Below are positions 51,142-59,444 of a DNA stretch of 64,000 bases, in pieces. The DNA comes from an uncultured Clostridia bacterium (GTDB taxonomy: Bacteria; Bacillota; Clostridia; Oscillospirales; Acutalibacteraceae): positions 143,312-207,311 of the forward strand of contig CALWVT010000004.1 in assembly GCA_944385055.1 (NCBI GenBank), written 5' to 3'. The first letter of the stretch is position 1; the number at the start of each line of letters is the position of its first letter. The translations under genes and the position numbers were made by a program. The notes beneath the pieces are model-generated. The model ran no database searches, was not told where the DNA came from, and worked only from the letters and a program-made list of their open reading frames with translations.

Positions 51142-51957
51142 ATGGCAGTTAAGAAGAATGAAACCCAAAAGCTTGCCTCTGAAACGAAGTATTATAAAAT
51201 CCTCTCCGTGCAAAACGGATTGGCGCTGAGCGTAGAAGATGCAAGCGCTGAAAACGGAGCCCTGCTCGTGACGGATGTGCCGGCCGATACGGACGTACAG
51301 TCTTGGAAGATTGCCCCGGCTGTCGACGGCACGTGCCGCCTCGTGAACAAGCAGACCGGTAAAGTCGCCGACGTCATCGAGGGCGGTATGCAGAGCGGCG
51401 CGTGGATGCACCAGTGGAGCGCTGCGGAAGCGCCGACCCAGCTGTGGGAAGTGGAAGCTGCCGAGGGCGGCTACCGCTTCGTTTCGCGCGCAAGCGGCAA
51501 GTGCATGGACATTGTCGGCCTGTCGAAGGCAGCCGGCGCCCATGTGCAGATCTGGGACGCCGCCGACGGGGACAACCAGCTCTTTAAAATTGAGCTCGTA
51601 GAAGAAATTCCCGCCCCGCAGGCCGAAAAGCCGGCCGCGAAAAAGCCCGCGCCGAAAAAGCAGCCGGCCGCCAAAAAGGCGCCCGCAAAGGAAGAGGCAC
51701 CGAAGGCCGCTGTGAAGCCGGAAGCCCCGAAGGCTGCCGCAAAGGCGGAGGCGCCGAAGGCCGCCGAAAAGGCCCCGAAAGCGGAGCCCGCAAAGGCCAT
51801 GCAGAAGGAGCCGGCCAAGACGGTTGTAAAACACGAAGCGCCGAAGACGACGCTGGCCGCCGCGAAGGAAGCCCCGAAGGCGCCGGCAAAGCATGAAGCG
51901 CCGAAGGCCGCCCCGGCTGCCGCAAAGAAGCCGGAAACGGACAAGCACAAGAAATAA
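51142..51957 (+). CDS. Beta-trefoil (RICIN) protein with histone-H1-like tail
   Basis: A 271-residue protein in two parts. Residues 15-155 form three beta-trefoil repeats, each closing with a QxW-type motif (QSW at 53-55, QLW at 100-102, QLF at 146-148), as in ricin-B lectin domains. Residues 156-271 are a low-complexity tail of K, A, P and E, with recurring EAPKAA and KHEAPK units and no aromatic residue, like histone H1 tails. There is no signal peptide, lipobox or membrane helix, so it looks cytoplasmic, which is odd for a lectin fold. It is transcribed alone from a strong promoter to a strong terminator. Function unknown. Confidence 0.85.
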   Translation: MAVKKNETQKLASETKYYKILSVQNGLALSVEDASAENGALLVTDVPADTDVQSWKIAPAVDGTCRLVNKQTGKVADVIEGGMQSGAWMHQWSAAEAPTQLWEVEAAEGGYRFVSRASGKCMDIVGLSKAAGAHVQIWDAADGDNQLFKIELVEEIPAPQAEKPAAKKPAPKKQPAAKKAPAKEEAPKAAVKPEAPKAAAKAEAPKAAEKAPKAEPAKAMQKEPAKTVVKHEAPKTTLAAAKEAPKAPAKHEAPKAAPAAAKKPETDKHKK

Positions 51958-51977
51958 TCGTTCCCTGATACTAAGAA

Positions 51978-52021
51978 AAAGGACCGCCGCCCGCTTGTGG
52001 GCGCTGCGGTCCTCTTTTTTG
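51978..52021 (+). terminator. Terminator of the RICIN/H1-like gene
   Basis: AGGACCGC / GCGGTCCT outer stem, CGCCC/GGGCG inner stem, then CTTTTTTG. Confidence 0.92.
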
Positions 52022-52110
52022 CATGATTCTGCGCCAAAACGGGCAGACTACGGATTGCCGGGCCGCCGCACGCAGACGGCCGGCACACGACGATCGGCGA
52101 GGTGAATGCC

Positions 52111-52293
52111 ATGCAGGAAGGAAAAACGTACCGCGACCTGTTCACAATGCTGCGCGAGGAGCCGGCGGCAAAGGCTTATTTTGAAAACCTGCCCGCTCCG
52201 GTGCGCCAGCAGATGAGCACCCGCGCTTTCCGGGTCAATTCCTTTGAAAGCATGCGGGACTATGCGGACAATCTGACGCGCGGGGACGGCTGA
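52111..52293 (+). CDS. Small acidic/basic cytoplasmic protein, unknown family
   Basis: A 60-residue protein: EGKTYRDLFTMLREEP, then AYFENLPAPVRQQM and ESMRDYADNLTRGDG. Helical, no cysteine, no signal. I recall similar short proteins ending in a YAxNLxRGD motif in Clostridia, without an assigned role. ATG at 52111 follows GAGGTGA at 5 bases; a GTG three codons earlier is less likely. No clear promoter in the 90 bases upstream. Confidence 0.7.
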   Translation: MQEGKTYRDLFTMLREEPAAKAYFENLPAPVRQQMSTRAFRVNSFESMRDYADNLTRGDG

Positions 52294-52298
52294 TCCCC

Positions 52299-52340
52299 AA
52301 AAAGGCGGCGCCGGTTTTGCGGGCACCGCCTTTTCGTTTA
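52299..52340. terminator. Bidirectional terminator
   Basis: AAAAAGGCGG / CCGCCTTTT stem with A and T runs on both sides. It separates the convergent 60-residue and 76-residue genes. Confidence 0.85.
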
Positions 52341-52568
52341 CCCGTTTCGCGCGTCCGGCGGCGTCAGGCCGTAGCGGGCGTAAAAGTCCTGCCGGTCCGC
52401 GTTTGTCCGGAAAGCCTGCGCACACAGAAGTTTCCCCGATTTCGGGTCGCGGAAACCGATGAGCGCTTCCCCCGTACAGATGCTGCGCTCCACCGCGACA
52501 TCTTCGACCGTCACCCCTTCCGGCAGCGGCAGGGGCGTTTTCTTCCTGCGTTTGAAACCGTGCAGCAT
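52338..52568 (-). CDS. Small hypothetical protein
   Basis: A 76-residue soluble protein. A basic N-terminus (HGFKRRKKTPLPLPEG) precedes GVTVEDVAVERSICTGEALIGFRDPKSGKLL, which looks like a small beta domain. No family recognised. ATG at 52568 follows AAGGAGG at 7 bases. It lies 55 bases after the C39-type lipoprotein and is probably co-transcribed with it. Confidence 0.65.
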   Translation of the reverse strand: MLHGFKRRKKTPLPLPEGVTVEDVAVERSICTGEALIGFRDPKSGKLLCAQAFRTNADRQDFYARYGLTPPDARNG

Positions 52569-52623
52569 CGGGCTGCCTCCTTTCACAGATTGCATACGGA
52601 TGAAAGAATATGCAGAGATGCTT

Positions 52624-53400
52624 TTAAGCCTGCACCACGGCCACGGACCGACACGAAAGCTCCGCGTAGCGCTGCTCCAAAAGCGCCTTGGGAACGGCGA
52701 TCTTGCCGTTATTCTCGTAAGGGTCATTGAGCAGGTAAGCGTCTTCGGTATAGCCGGTCAAAACAAGGCAGTGCTCGTGCGAAGGCCACGTGAAAATTTC
52801 GCCGCTTCCCTCAAGGACCCACTGCGCGCCCGGCTCCATTGCGGCCATGTTGATGGTGGCCCACACGAGGACCGGCTCCCCCCGCACGAGGTACGTGCTG
52901 CAGAGCGTGGGAAGCGGGGTGCCGGTGGTGTCGTACACCGTATAGCCGCTGCCCAAAAACGGCTGCAGAAGGCGCTCGATGACCGGCGGAAAGCAGCCGA
53001 AGCCGTGGGGCGAAGTGGGGTCGCCGACGAAGACGTCGTCGGGGCTCGGGCCGTACAAGGCGCCGTCCGTCCCCTGGCGGAGGCTGCCGGTGGGCAGCGC
53101 TTCTACCAGGCGTTCGATCGGCACATCCCGGCCCCAGTACTGCAAAAGCATCTTGGCGCTGATCAATTCACAGCCGGTCGGCAGAAGGCCCTCCTGGGAA
53201 AGGTAGGGCACTTCCAAGGCAAAGGCCGCGGGCGGATGCGCCAGCGGCTGCGGCGGCGCCGGCTGTGCGGCCGGGGACGAAGGATTGGAAACGGCCGCCG
53301 GCTGGCGTGCCGGCCCAGTCTCCATCAGCCGGCAGGCGGTGAGGAAAATGACAAAGAGCGCTGCCGCCAGGCAGGCCGCAAATCGTTTTCTTTTCTGCAT
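52624..53400 (-). CDS. Lipoprotein with C39-like cysteine peptidase domain
   Basis: A 258-residue secreted lipoprotein. The signal peptide ends in the lipobox LTAC with Cys23, followed by a Pro/Ala-rich linker (24-60). The peptidase_C39_2 domain has VPYLSQEGLLPTGCELISA with likely catalytic Cys87, and HEHCLVLTGYTEDAYLLNDP with the His and Asn/Asp. Such proteins are found on clostridial surfaces; a bacteriocin-processing role is not implied because no ABC transporter is fused. ATG at 53400 after AAAGGAG. Confidence 0.88.
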   Translation of the reverse strand: MQKRKRFAACLAAALFVIFLTACRLMETGPARQPAAVSNPSSPAAQPAPPQPLAHPPAAFALEVPYLSQEGLLPTGCELISAKMLLQYWGRDVPIERLVEALPTGSLRQGTDGALYGPSPDDVFVGDPTSPHGFGCFPPVIERLLQPFLGSGYTVYDTTGTPLPTLCSTYLVRGEPVLVWATINMAAMEPGAQWVLEGSGEIFTWPSHEHCLVLTGYTEDAYLLNDPYENNGKIAVPKALLEQRYAELSCRSVAVVQA

Positions 53401-53543
53401 GTCCACATCTCCTTTGAAAGCGGGCCCTGAAAAGGGGGATTTCCCTTTTAACACGGCCGCCGCAGCGGAAAGGTTCCCTCTCCGACGCGGGTACAATCGC
53501 CGGCACCATGACGGGCATGCACAAAAAGCATCTCTTTACGCGT

Positions 53544-53572
53544 ATCATAGCAAATTTCACGCCGTCGTGCAA
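53544..53572 (-). promoter_or_regulatory. Promoter of the C39-type lipoprotein gene
   Basis: Minus strand TTGCAC, 17 bases, TATGAT with TGC before the -10. Confidence 0.8.
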
Positions 53573-53605
53573 TCTTACGGTTTCCTGACATTTGATTGAC
53601 AGAAG

Positions 53606-53634
53606 TTGACAACCTTCTTTCGCCCCGGTACAAT
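53606..53634 (+). promoter_or_regulatory. Promoter of the LCP gene
   Basis: TTGACA, 17 bases, TACAAT. A leader of about 90 bases follows, holding a small GGCCGG/CCGGCC hairpin. Confidence 0.85.
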
Positions 53635-53731
53635 AAAAAAGGCCGGAAAAGCCGGCCCCGCCGCCAAAGCGCGGGGCGCTTTCTGCGGCCCAGGAAACCC
53701 ATTGCTTTCGGAAACGGAGGTTGCAACCGAC

Positions 53732-55015
53732 ATGCCGAATTCCTCAAAACGCACTTCGCGCTCCCGCTACGCGGACGAGCCGCCCAAGCGAAAAAAGCGG
53801 CAGGCGGGCCCCACTTCCCGCCGCCCTTCTTCTGTAAATCCGGAAACGCCGCCCCGCCGGCCCGAGGCCCGCTCGGATGGGCGCGACATCTATTCCCATT
53901 CGCAGCATACGCACCGCGGCGAACCGATGGTGGACATCTACTCGCACAGCACGCAGCCAAAGCGCCGCCGCTCGCGCGAGGATGTCCGTTACTATGACGG
54001 CTACACCACAAACGACACGCCGCCGCGCCCCGCAAAAGCCGCCCGCGGCGCCACCCGGCGCAATCCCCCCGCACGGCGCCGGCGCAAAAAGCGGCACATC
54101 GCGCGCCGGGTCGTCTGCGTAATCCTCGTGCTGCTGTTGATCCTCGCCGTGTGGATGACCGTGCTCTTCGCACAGATGGACCGCACGCACAACACGGACC
54201 AAAGCCAGTACGCCGCGCAGCCGCAGAATGCGCCGACGTGGGACATCGAGTCGAACCCGCTTGTCACGAACATTCTTTTAATCGGCATGGACCAGCGCGA
54301 CGGGGAAAGCCACGGCAGCGACACGATGCTGCTGCTCACGATTGACCGGCTGCATCTGAAACTCAAGATGACGTCGTTTCTGCGCGACACGTACGTCGAA
54401 ATCCCCGGCCACGGCATGCAGAAGCTCAACGCCTCGTTTGCCTATGGCGGGCCGGCTTTGACGATGCAGACGATCGAGAACAATTACCGCATAAAGGTCG
54501 ACAAATACCTCGCCGTGGACTTTAACACATTCGCACAGCTGATTAACGCCGTCGGCGGCATCGACGTCACGCTTGACGAAGCGCTGTGCAATGAATTCTA
54601 CACAGGCATCGGGCGCGAATATTCGCCGGGCGAACAGAACCTGACCGGCGTGGCGGCGTTGTATTATACGCGCATCCGCAACGTCGGCAACGATTACGGC
54701 CGCGCCGAGCGCCAGCGCGAAGTGGTCGGCCAGCTCGTCAAGAAGATGGCGCTGCTCGGGCCCATCAAATTAAACGAGGTGTTAAGCGAGGTCATGCCGC
54801 AGATGTGGACGAACCTCTCGGCGCTGGAAATGACGGGGCTTGTGTTCACGAGCTTCCCGTGCGTGCTGTTCGAGCAGCAGAGCCAGCAGATTCCGGCCGA
54901 AAACACGTACACGAGCGCGACGGTCGATGTCGGCGCGGTGCTCGTGCCGGATTTGACGCAGAACGCCCAGATCCTGCGCGATTTCCTGTACGGCAGCGGC
55001 TCGCCGGACGCCTAA
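53732..55015 (+). CDS. LytR-CpsA-Psr (LCP) family wall glycopolymer ligase
   Basis: A 427-residue protein. The cytoplasmic N-terminus is long and basic (126 residues) with a duplicated DIYSHS motif (52-57 and 68-73). One membrane helix (127-146) follows, then an extracytoplasmic LCP domain: NILLIGMDQRDGESHGSDTMLLLTID, SFLRDTYVEIPGHGMQKLNASFAYGG, and YYTRIRNVGNDYGRAERQREV. These carry the arginines and aspartates that bind the polyprenyl pyrophosphate. LCP enzymes attach teichoic acid or other polymers to peptidoglycan. ATG at 53732 after GGAGG. Confidence 0.93.
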   Translation: MPNSSKRTSRSRYADEPPKRKKRQAGPTSRRPSSVNPETPPRRPEARSDGRDIYSHSQHTHRGEPMVDIYSHSTQPKRRRSREDVRYYDGYTTNDTPPRPAKAARGATRRNPPARRRRKKRHIARRVVCVILVLLLILAVWMTVLFAQMDRTHNTDQSQYAAQPQNAPTWDIESNPLVTNILLIGMDQRDGESHGSDTMLLLTIDRLHLKLKMTSFLRDTYVEIPGHGMQKLNASFAYGGPALTMQTIENNYRIKVDKYLAVDFNTFAQLINAVGGIDVTLDEALCNEFYTGIGREYSPGEQNLTGVAALYYTRIRNVGNDYGRAERQREVVGQLVKKMALLGPIKLNEVLSEVMPQMWTNLSALEMTGLVFTSFPCVLFEQQSQQIPAENTYTSATVDVGAVLVPDLTQNAQILRDFLYGSGSPDA

Positions 55016-55046
55016 TCGCGCATAATCCATTCAGATCGTTTCACAC

Positions 55047-55092
55047 AGCGGCCGGCAAGGCATCCGAACGGTGCTTTGCCGGCCGCTTTCCG
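55047..55092 (+). terminator. Terminator of the LCP gene
   Basis: 16-bp stem AGCGGCCGGCAAGGCA / TGCTTTGCCGGCCGCT, followed by TTCCGTTTG; the T tract is interrupted. Confidence 0.75.
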
Positions 55093-55130
55093 TTTGTGCC
55101 AAGGGGGTAGGCTTTCGTTTCAATCTGTGG

Positions 55131-55136
55131 TATAAT
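55131..55136 (+). promoter_or_regulatory. Extended -10 element of metG
   Basis: Perfect TATAAT with TGG before it; no good -35 at 17 bp. It gives a leader of about 90 bases before the metG ATG. Confidence 0.6.
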
Positions 55137-55230
55137 AAAAAAGATTACACGGAAATTCTCTGAAACCATTTCAGAACCGCGTCAGAAAAAGCCGGCGGCA
55201 CGCCGTCCGGTGCAAACGGGAGGAACCAAA

Positions 55231-57180
55231 ATGGAGAAAAAAACGTTTTATATCACCACCCCCATCTATTACCCTTCGGGGAAGCCGCACATCGGCCACA
55301 GCTACACGACGGTCGCAAGCGACGCCATCGCGCGTTACAAGCGCATGCAGGGGTACGACGTGATGTTCCTGACCGGGACCGACGAGCACGGGCTGAAAAT
55401 TGAGCAGAAAGCCGAAGAGGCCGGCATCACGCCGAAGGAATACGTGGACAAGGCCTCGCAGGTGTTCCGCGATCTGTGGAAACTTTTAAATATCTCGAAT
55501 GACCGCTTTATCCGCACGACGGACGATTACCATGTGCGCGGCATCCAGAAGATCTTCCGCACGCTCTATGAAAAGGGCGAGATCTACAAGGGGAAGTACG
55601 AGGGCTGGTACTGCACGCCGTGCGAGTCGTTCTGGACCGAAACACAGCTCAAGGACGGCAAGTGCCCGGACTGCGGCCGCGAAGTGAAATGGACCGAAGA
55701 GGAGGCGTACTTCTTCCGCCTCTCGAAATACGCCGACCGGCTGTTAAAGCTGTATGAGGACCACCCGGAATTCATCCAGCCGGAAAGCCGCAAAAATGAG
55801 ATGATCGCGTTCATTAAGCAGGGCTTGCAGGACTTGTGCGTCTCGCGCACGAGCTTTACGTGGGGCGTGCCGGTCGACTTTGACCCGAAACACGTCGTGT
55901 ACGTGTGGATTGACGCGCTGCCGAACTACATCACGGCCTTGGGCTACGGCAGCGACGACGAATCCGACTTCCACAAATACTGGCCGGCCGACGTCCACTT
56001 CGTCGGGAAAGAGATCGTGCGCTTCCACACAATCATCTGGCCGGCCATCTTAATGGCGCTCGGCCTGCCGCTTCCGAAGCAGGTGTACGGTCACGGGTGG
56101 CTGTTGTTCGGCGACGGCAGCAAGATGAGCAAGAGCAAGGGCAACGTCGTCGACCCGTACATCCTGTGCGAGCGCTACGGCGTCGACGCGATCCGCTACT
56201 TCCTGCTGCGCGAGATCCCGTTCGGCAGCGACGGCCTGTTCACGAATGAGGCGTTAATCCAGCGCATCAATTCGGACCTCGCCAACGACCTCGGAAACCT
56301 GCTCTCCCGCACGACGGCGATGGTGCAGAAGTATTTCGGCGGCCACATCCCGCAAGAGCAGGAGGCGGGCCCCGAAGACGCGCCCCTCGAAGAAATGGGC
56401 CGTGCGCTGCGGCAAAAATGCGACGAGGCAATCGACAAGTACCAGTTCAGCCGCACGCTCGAGGAGCTTTGGAAATTCATCGCGCGCACGAATAAATACA
56501 TCGACGAGACGATGCCGTGGGCGCTCGGCAAGGATGAGACGAAGCAAGCGCGCTTAGCGAGCGTGATGGACCATTTGTGCGAAGCGCTGCGGCTCGTGTC
56601 GATCCTTCTGACGCCGTTTATGCCTGAAACCGCGCCGAAGATCCAGGCACAGCTCGGCCTTTCGCCGGAAGACTGCACGTACGCGCGCGCGGAATACGGC
56701 AAATTCCCGGCCGGCTGCACGGTGACGAAGGGCGAAACGCTCTTCCCGCGCATCGATGTGGAAAAGGAGATCGCGGCGTTAAACGAGTTGATCCCGACGC
56801 CCGACGCCGAAACCGCGCAGCAGGAAAAGGTCCGCGAAGAGCTCGCGGGGGTGGCGCAGATCGGCATCGACGACTTTGCGAAGGTCGAGCTGCGCGCGGC
56901 GAAAATCGTCAACTGCGAAAAGATCAAGCGCGCGAAGAAGCTGTTAAAGCTCACGCTCGACGACGGCACGGGCGAGGCGCGCACGGTCTGCAGCGGCATC
57001 GCGCCGTGGTATAAGCCGGAGGATCTCATCGGCAAGACGGTCGTCGTCGTGGCGAACCTCGCGCCGGCGAAGCTCTGCGGCATCGAGAGCCAGGGCATGA
57101 TCCTCGCGGCGGACGCCGGCGAAAACGACGTAAAGGTTGTGTTCCTCGACGGCGTGCCCGCGGGCAGCAAAATTCGATAA
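55231..57180 (+). CDS. metG: Methionyl-tRNA synthetase
   Basis: A 649-residue class I synthetase. It has PHIGHSYT (HIGH), the zinc-knuckle region CTPCESFWTE...CPDCGREV, KMSKSKGNVVDPY (KMSKS), an anticodon domain, and a C-terminal tRNA-binding domain (about residues 550-649, DFAKVELRAAKIVNCEKI) that dimerises the enzyme. ATG at 55231 follows GGGAGG. Complete and of normal length. Confidence 0.97.
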   Translation: MEKKTFYITTPIYYPSGKPHIGHSYTTVASDAIARYKRMQGYDVMFLTGTDEHGLKIEQKAEEAGITPKEYVDKASQVFRDLWKLLNISNDRFIRTTDDYHVRGIQKIFRTLYEKGEIYKGKYEGWYCTPCESFWTETQLKDGKCPDCGREVKWTEEEAYFFRLSKYADRLLKLYEDHPEFIQPESRKNEMIAFIKQGLQDLCVSRTSFTWGVPVDFDPKHVVYVWIDALPNYITALGYGSDDESDFHKYWPADVHFVGKEIVRFHTIIWPAILMALGLPLPKQVYGHGWLLFGDGSKMSKSKGNVVDPYILCERYGVDAIRYFLLREIPFGSDGLFTNEALIQRINSDLANDLGNLLSRTTAMVQKYFGGHIPQEQEAGPEDAPLEEMGRALRQKCDEAIDKYQFSRTLEELWKFIARTNKYIDETMPWALGKDETKQARLASVMDHLCEALRLVSILLTPFMPETAPKIQAQLGLSPEDCTYARAEYGKFPAGCTVTKGETLFPRIDVEKEIAALNELIPTPDAETAQQEKVREELAGVAQIGIDDFAKVELRAAKIVNCEKIKRAKKLLKLTLDDGTGEARTVCSGIAPWYKPEDLIGKTVVVVANLAPAKLCGIESQGMILAADAGENDVKVVFLDGVPAGSKIR

Positions 57181-57190
57181 CCAGAAAACG

Positions 57191-57221
57191 CGAGGGGGCT
57201 TTTGCGGCCCCCTTTTGTTTC
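57191..57221 (+). terminator. Weak terminator after metG
   Basis: GGGGGC / GCCCCC stem with a 7-base loop, followed by TTTTG. It is short; read-through into tatD is likely. Confidence 0.6.
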
Positions 57222-57268
57222 CGGCCCCGGAATGCGGGGAAAGCGGAAGCAAAGAAAGGAGGCCCCGT

Positions 57269-58054
57269 TTGGGCTATCAAAATATTTTCGACAGCCACGC
57301 GCACTACGACGACAGCGCGTTTGACGAAGACCGCGAGGCGCTGTTAAGCGCCCTGCCGGAAAAGGGCGTGTGCGCGGTCCTCGACTGCGGCTCCGATTTG
57401 CCGTCGAGCAAAAAAGCGGTCGCCTTGGCGAAAACATGGCCATATCTCTACGCAGCCGCCGGCGTCCATCCCGAGGAGATCGGCGCGGCGCCCGCCGCAT
57501 GGGAAACGGAACTCTGCGCGCTTTTGGACCACAAGGCGGAAAACCGCATCGTCGCCGTCGGGGAGATCGGCCTCGATTACCACTTTAAAGAGAATGCCCC
57601 GCGCAATGTACAGAAGGCGGCGTTCGCGCGGCAATTGGAGATCGCCAAGGCGTATAACCTGCCGGTCGTCATCCACGACCGCGACGCGCACGGCGATACG
57701 ATGGAGCTATTGCGCCGCTACCGCCCGCGCGGCGTGCTGCACTGCTTTTCGGGCAGCGTCGAGATGATGCAGGAAGCGGTGAAACTCGGGCTTTACATCG
57801 GCCTTGGCGGCGCGGTCACGTTTAAAAACGCGAAGACGCCCGTGCGCGTCGCGGCCGCGGTACCCGAAGACCGGCTGTTAAATGAGACGGACTGCCCGTA
57901 CATGGCGCCGGTCCCGCTGCGCGGCACGCGGTGCGATTCGTCGATGATCCCGTACAGCGCCGAAGTCATCGCGGCGGCGCGCGGCATTTCAGCGCAGGCA
58001 GTGCTCGACCTCGGCTGCCGCAACGCGAAAGCGCTGTTTGGAATCGAGGACTGA
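57269..58054 (+). CDS. tatD: TatD-family metal-dependent hydrolase
   Basis: A 261-residue TIM-barrel DNase/phosphoesterase. It has FDSHAHYDD (first HxH), GVHPEEIG, AVGEIGLDYHF (bridging Glu), VIHDRDAH, HCFSGSVEMM, and LNETDCPYMAP (final Asp). TatD enzymes act as 3'-5' DNases in repair. The start is TTG at 57269 behind AAGGAGG. It is usually linked with metG in Firmicutes, as here. Confidence 0.94.
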   Translation: MGYQNIFDSHAHYDDSAFDEDREALLSALPEKGVCAVLDCGSDLPSSKKAVALAKTWPYLYAAAGVHPEEIGAAPAAWETELCALLDHKAENRIVAVGEIGLDYHFKENAPRNVQKAAFARQLEIAKAYNLPVVIHDRDAHGDTMELLRRYRPRGVLHCFSGSVEMMQEAVKLGLYIGLGGAVTFKNAKTPVRVAAAVPEDRLLNETDCPYMAPVPLRGTRCDSSMIPYSAEVIAAARGISAQAVLDLGCRNAKALFGIED

Positions 58055-58060
58055 AAAAAG

Positions 58061-58127
58061 GAAAAAAACCGGCGGCCGGAAGACGCATTTCGAAGCGCGT
58101 TTTCCAGCCGCCGGCTTTTTCTTTTTA
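58061..58127. terminator. Bidirectional terminator between tatD and thiC
   Basis: AAAAACCGGCGGC / GCCGCCGGCTTTTT outer stem, with an inner GACGC/GCGTTTTCC pairing. Confidence 0.9.
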
Positions 58128-58130
58128 CGA

Positions 58131-59441
58131 TTATTGCTTTTCCTGAATCTCGACCTTTTCGCCGCCGAGGATCTTATTCATGTTGCGCACCGCGCACATC
58201 TTGCCGCACATCGTGCAGGTGTGCTTGTCGGCCGGGTTCGTGCTCTTGAAGTATTCCTCGGCCTTTTCGCGGTCGAGGGCCTCGTCGAACATCGCGTCCC
58301 AATCGAGCTTTTTACGGGCGTCGCTCATGCGGTTATCCCAATCGCGTGCGCCCGGCAGGCCCTTGGCCAGGTCGCCGGCGTGTGCCGCAATCTTCGCCGC
58401 GATGATGCCTTCCTTGACGTCCGGGATGCTCGGCAGGCGCAGATGCTCCGCGGGCGTGACATAGCACAGGAAATCGGCGCCGTTTGCCGCCGCGATCGCG
58501 CCGCCGATGGCGGACGTGATGTGGTCATAGCCGGGCGCGATGTCCGTGACAATCGGGCCGAGCACATAAAACGGCGCATTGTGGCACAGGCGCTTTTCGA
58601 GCTGCATATTTGCCGCAATCTCGTTTAACACCATATGGCCCGGGCCCTCAATCATAACCTGGACGTCGTGCTCCCAGGCGCGCTTCGTCAGAAGGCCGAG
58701 CTCGATGAGTTCGCTGATCTGCGACGCATCCGTCGCGTCGTCGTTGCAGCCCGGGCGCATCGCGTCGCCGAGCGAAATCGTCACATCGTACTCGCGCAGG
58801 ATGTCCATGAGCTCGTCGAAATGCTCATAAAACGGATTTTCATTGCCCGTCATCTCCATCCACGCGTACAGAAGCGAGCCGCCGCGCGACACGATGTTCA
58901 TGCGCCGGCCGCTGCGCTTGAAGCTGTCGACGGCCTTGCGGTTGATGCCCGCGTGGATCGTCATGAAGTCGACGCCCTCTTCCGCGTGCGCGCGCACGAC
59001 CTTCAAAAAGTCCTCGGCCGTAATCTGGGCGAGGTCCTTCTCGAGATAACCCACGGCGTCATACACCGGCACCGTGCCGATCATCGCGGGGGACATCTCG
59101 ACAAGCTCTTTGCGGAAATCGTGCGTCTTGCCGTAGTTCGACAGGTCCATAATGGCCTCGGCGTCAAATTTCAGCGCGACGCGCACCTTTTCCATTTCGC
59201 AGACATAGTCGTGGATATCGCCGGAAATGCCGAGGTTGACGTTGATTTTCGTGCGCAGGCCCTCGCCGACGCCGCGCGGGCGCAGGCTCTTGTGGTTCTT
59301 GTTGGCCGGGATGACGACCGAACCGGCCGCCACGCGCTGCATCAGAAGCTGCGGGTCGACGTTCTCGTCCTTCGCGACCGCTTCCATCTGGGGGGTCAGG
59401 AAACCGGCCTTCGCGGCTTCCATCTGGGTATGATAGTTCAT
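58131..59441 (-). CDS. thiC: Phosphomethylpyrimidine synthase
   Basis: A 436-residue radical SAM enzyme that rearranges aminoimidazole ribotide to HMP-P. The unusual C-terminal cluster motif is [15 protein letters not shown] (CxxCxxxxC). Also visible: [26 protein letters not shown], and [17 protein letters not shown]. It is the short form without the plant/E. coli N-terminal extension, typical of Clostridia. It is the last gene of the thi operon, 3 bases after thiE. Confidence 0.97.
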   Translation of the reverse strand: MNYHTQMEAAKAGFLTPQMEAVAKDENVDPQLLMQRVAAGSVVIPANKNHKSLRPRGVGEGLRTKINVNLGISGDIHDYVCEMEKVRVALKFDAEAIMDLSNYGKTHDFRKELVEMSPAMIGTVPVYDAVGYLEKDLAQITAEDFLKVVRAHAEEGVDFMTIHAGINRKAVDSFKRSGRRMNIVSRGGSLLYAWMEMTGNENPFYEHFDELMDILREYDVTISLGDAMRPGCNDDATDASQISELIELGLLTKRAWEHDVQVMIEGPGHMVLNEIAANMQLEKRLCHNAPFYVLGPIVTDIAPGYDHITSAIGGAIAAANGADFLCYVTPAEHLRLPSIPDVKEGIIAAKIAAHAGDLAKGLPGARDWDNRMSDARKKLDWDAMFDEALDREKAEEYFKSTNPADKHTCTMCGKMCAVRNMNKILGGEKVEIQEKQ

Positions 59442-59444
59442 GCT

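Noticed and set aside
51600..51950. Repetitive DNA that could suggest a tandem-repeat array or CRISPR-like locus
   Set aside because: The repetition is at the protein level (EAPKAA-like units of varying length) within one reading frame; no constant repeat with unique spacers exists.
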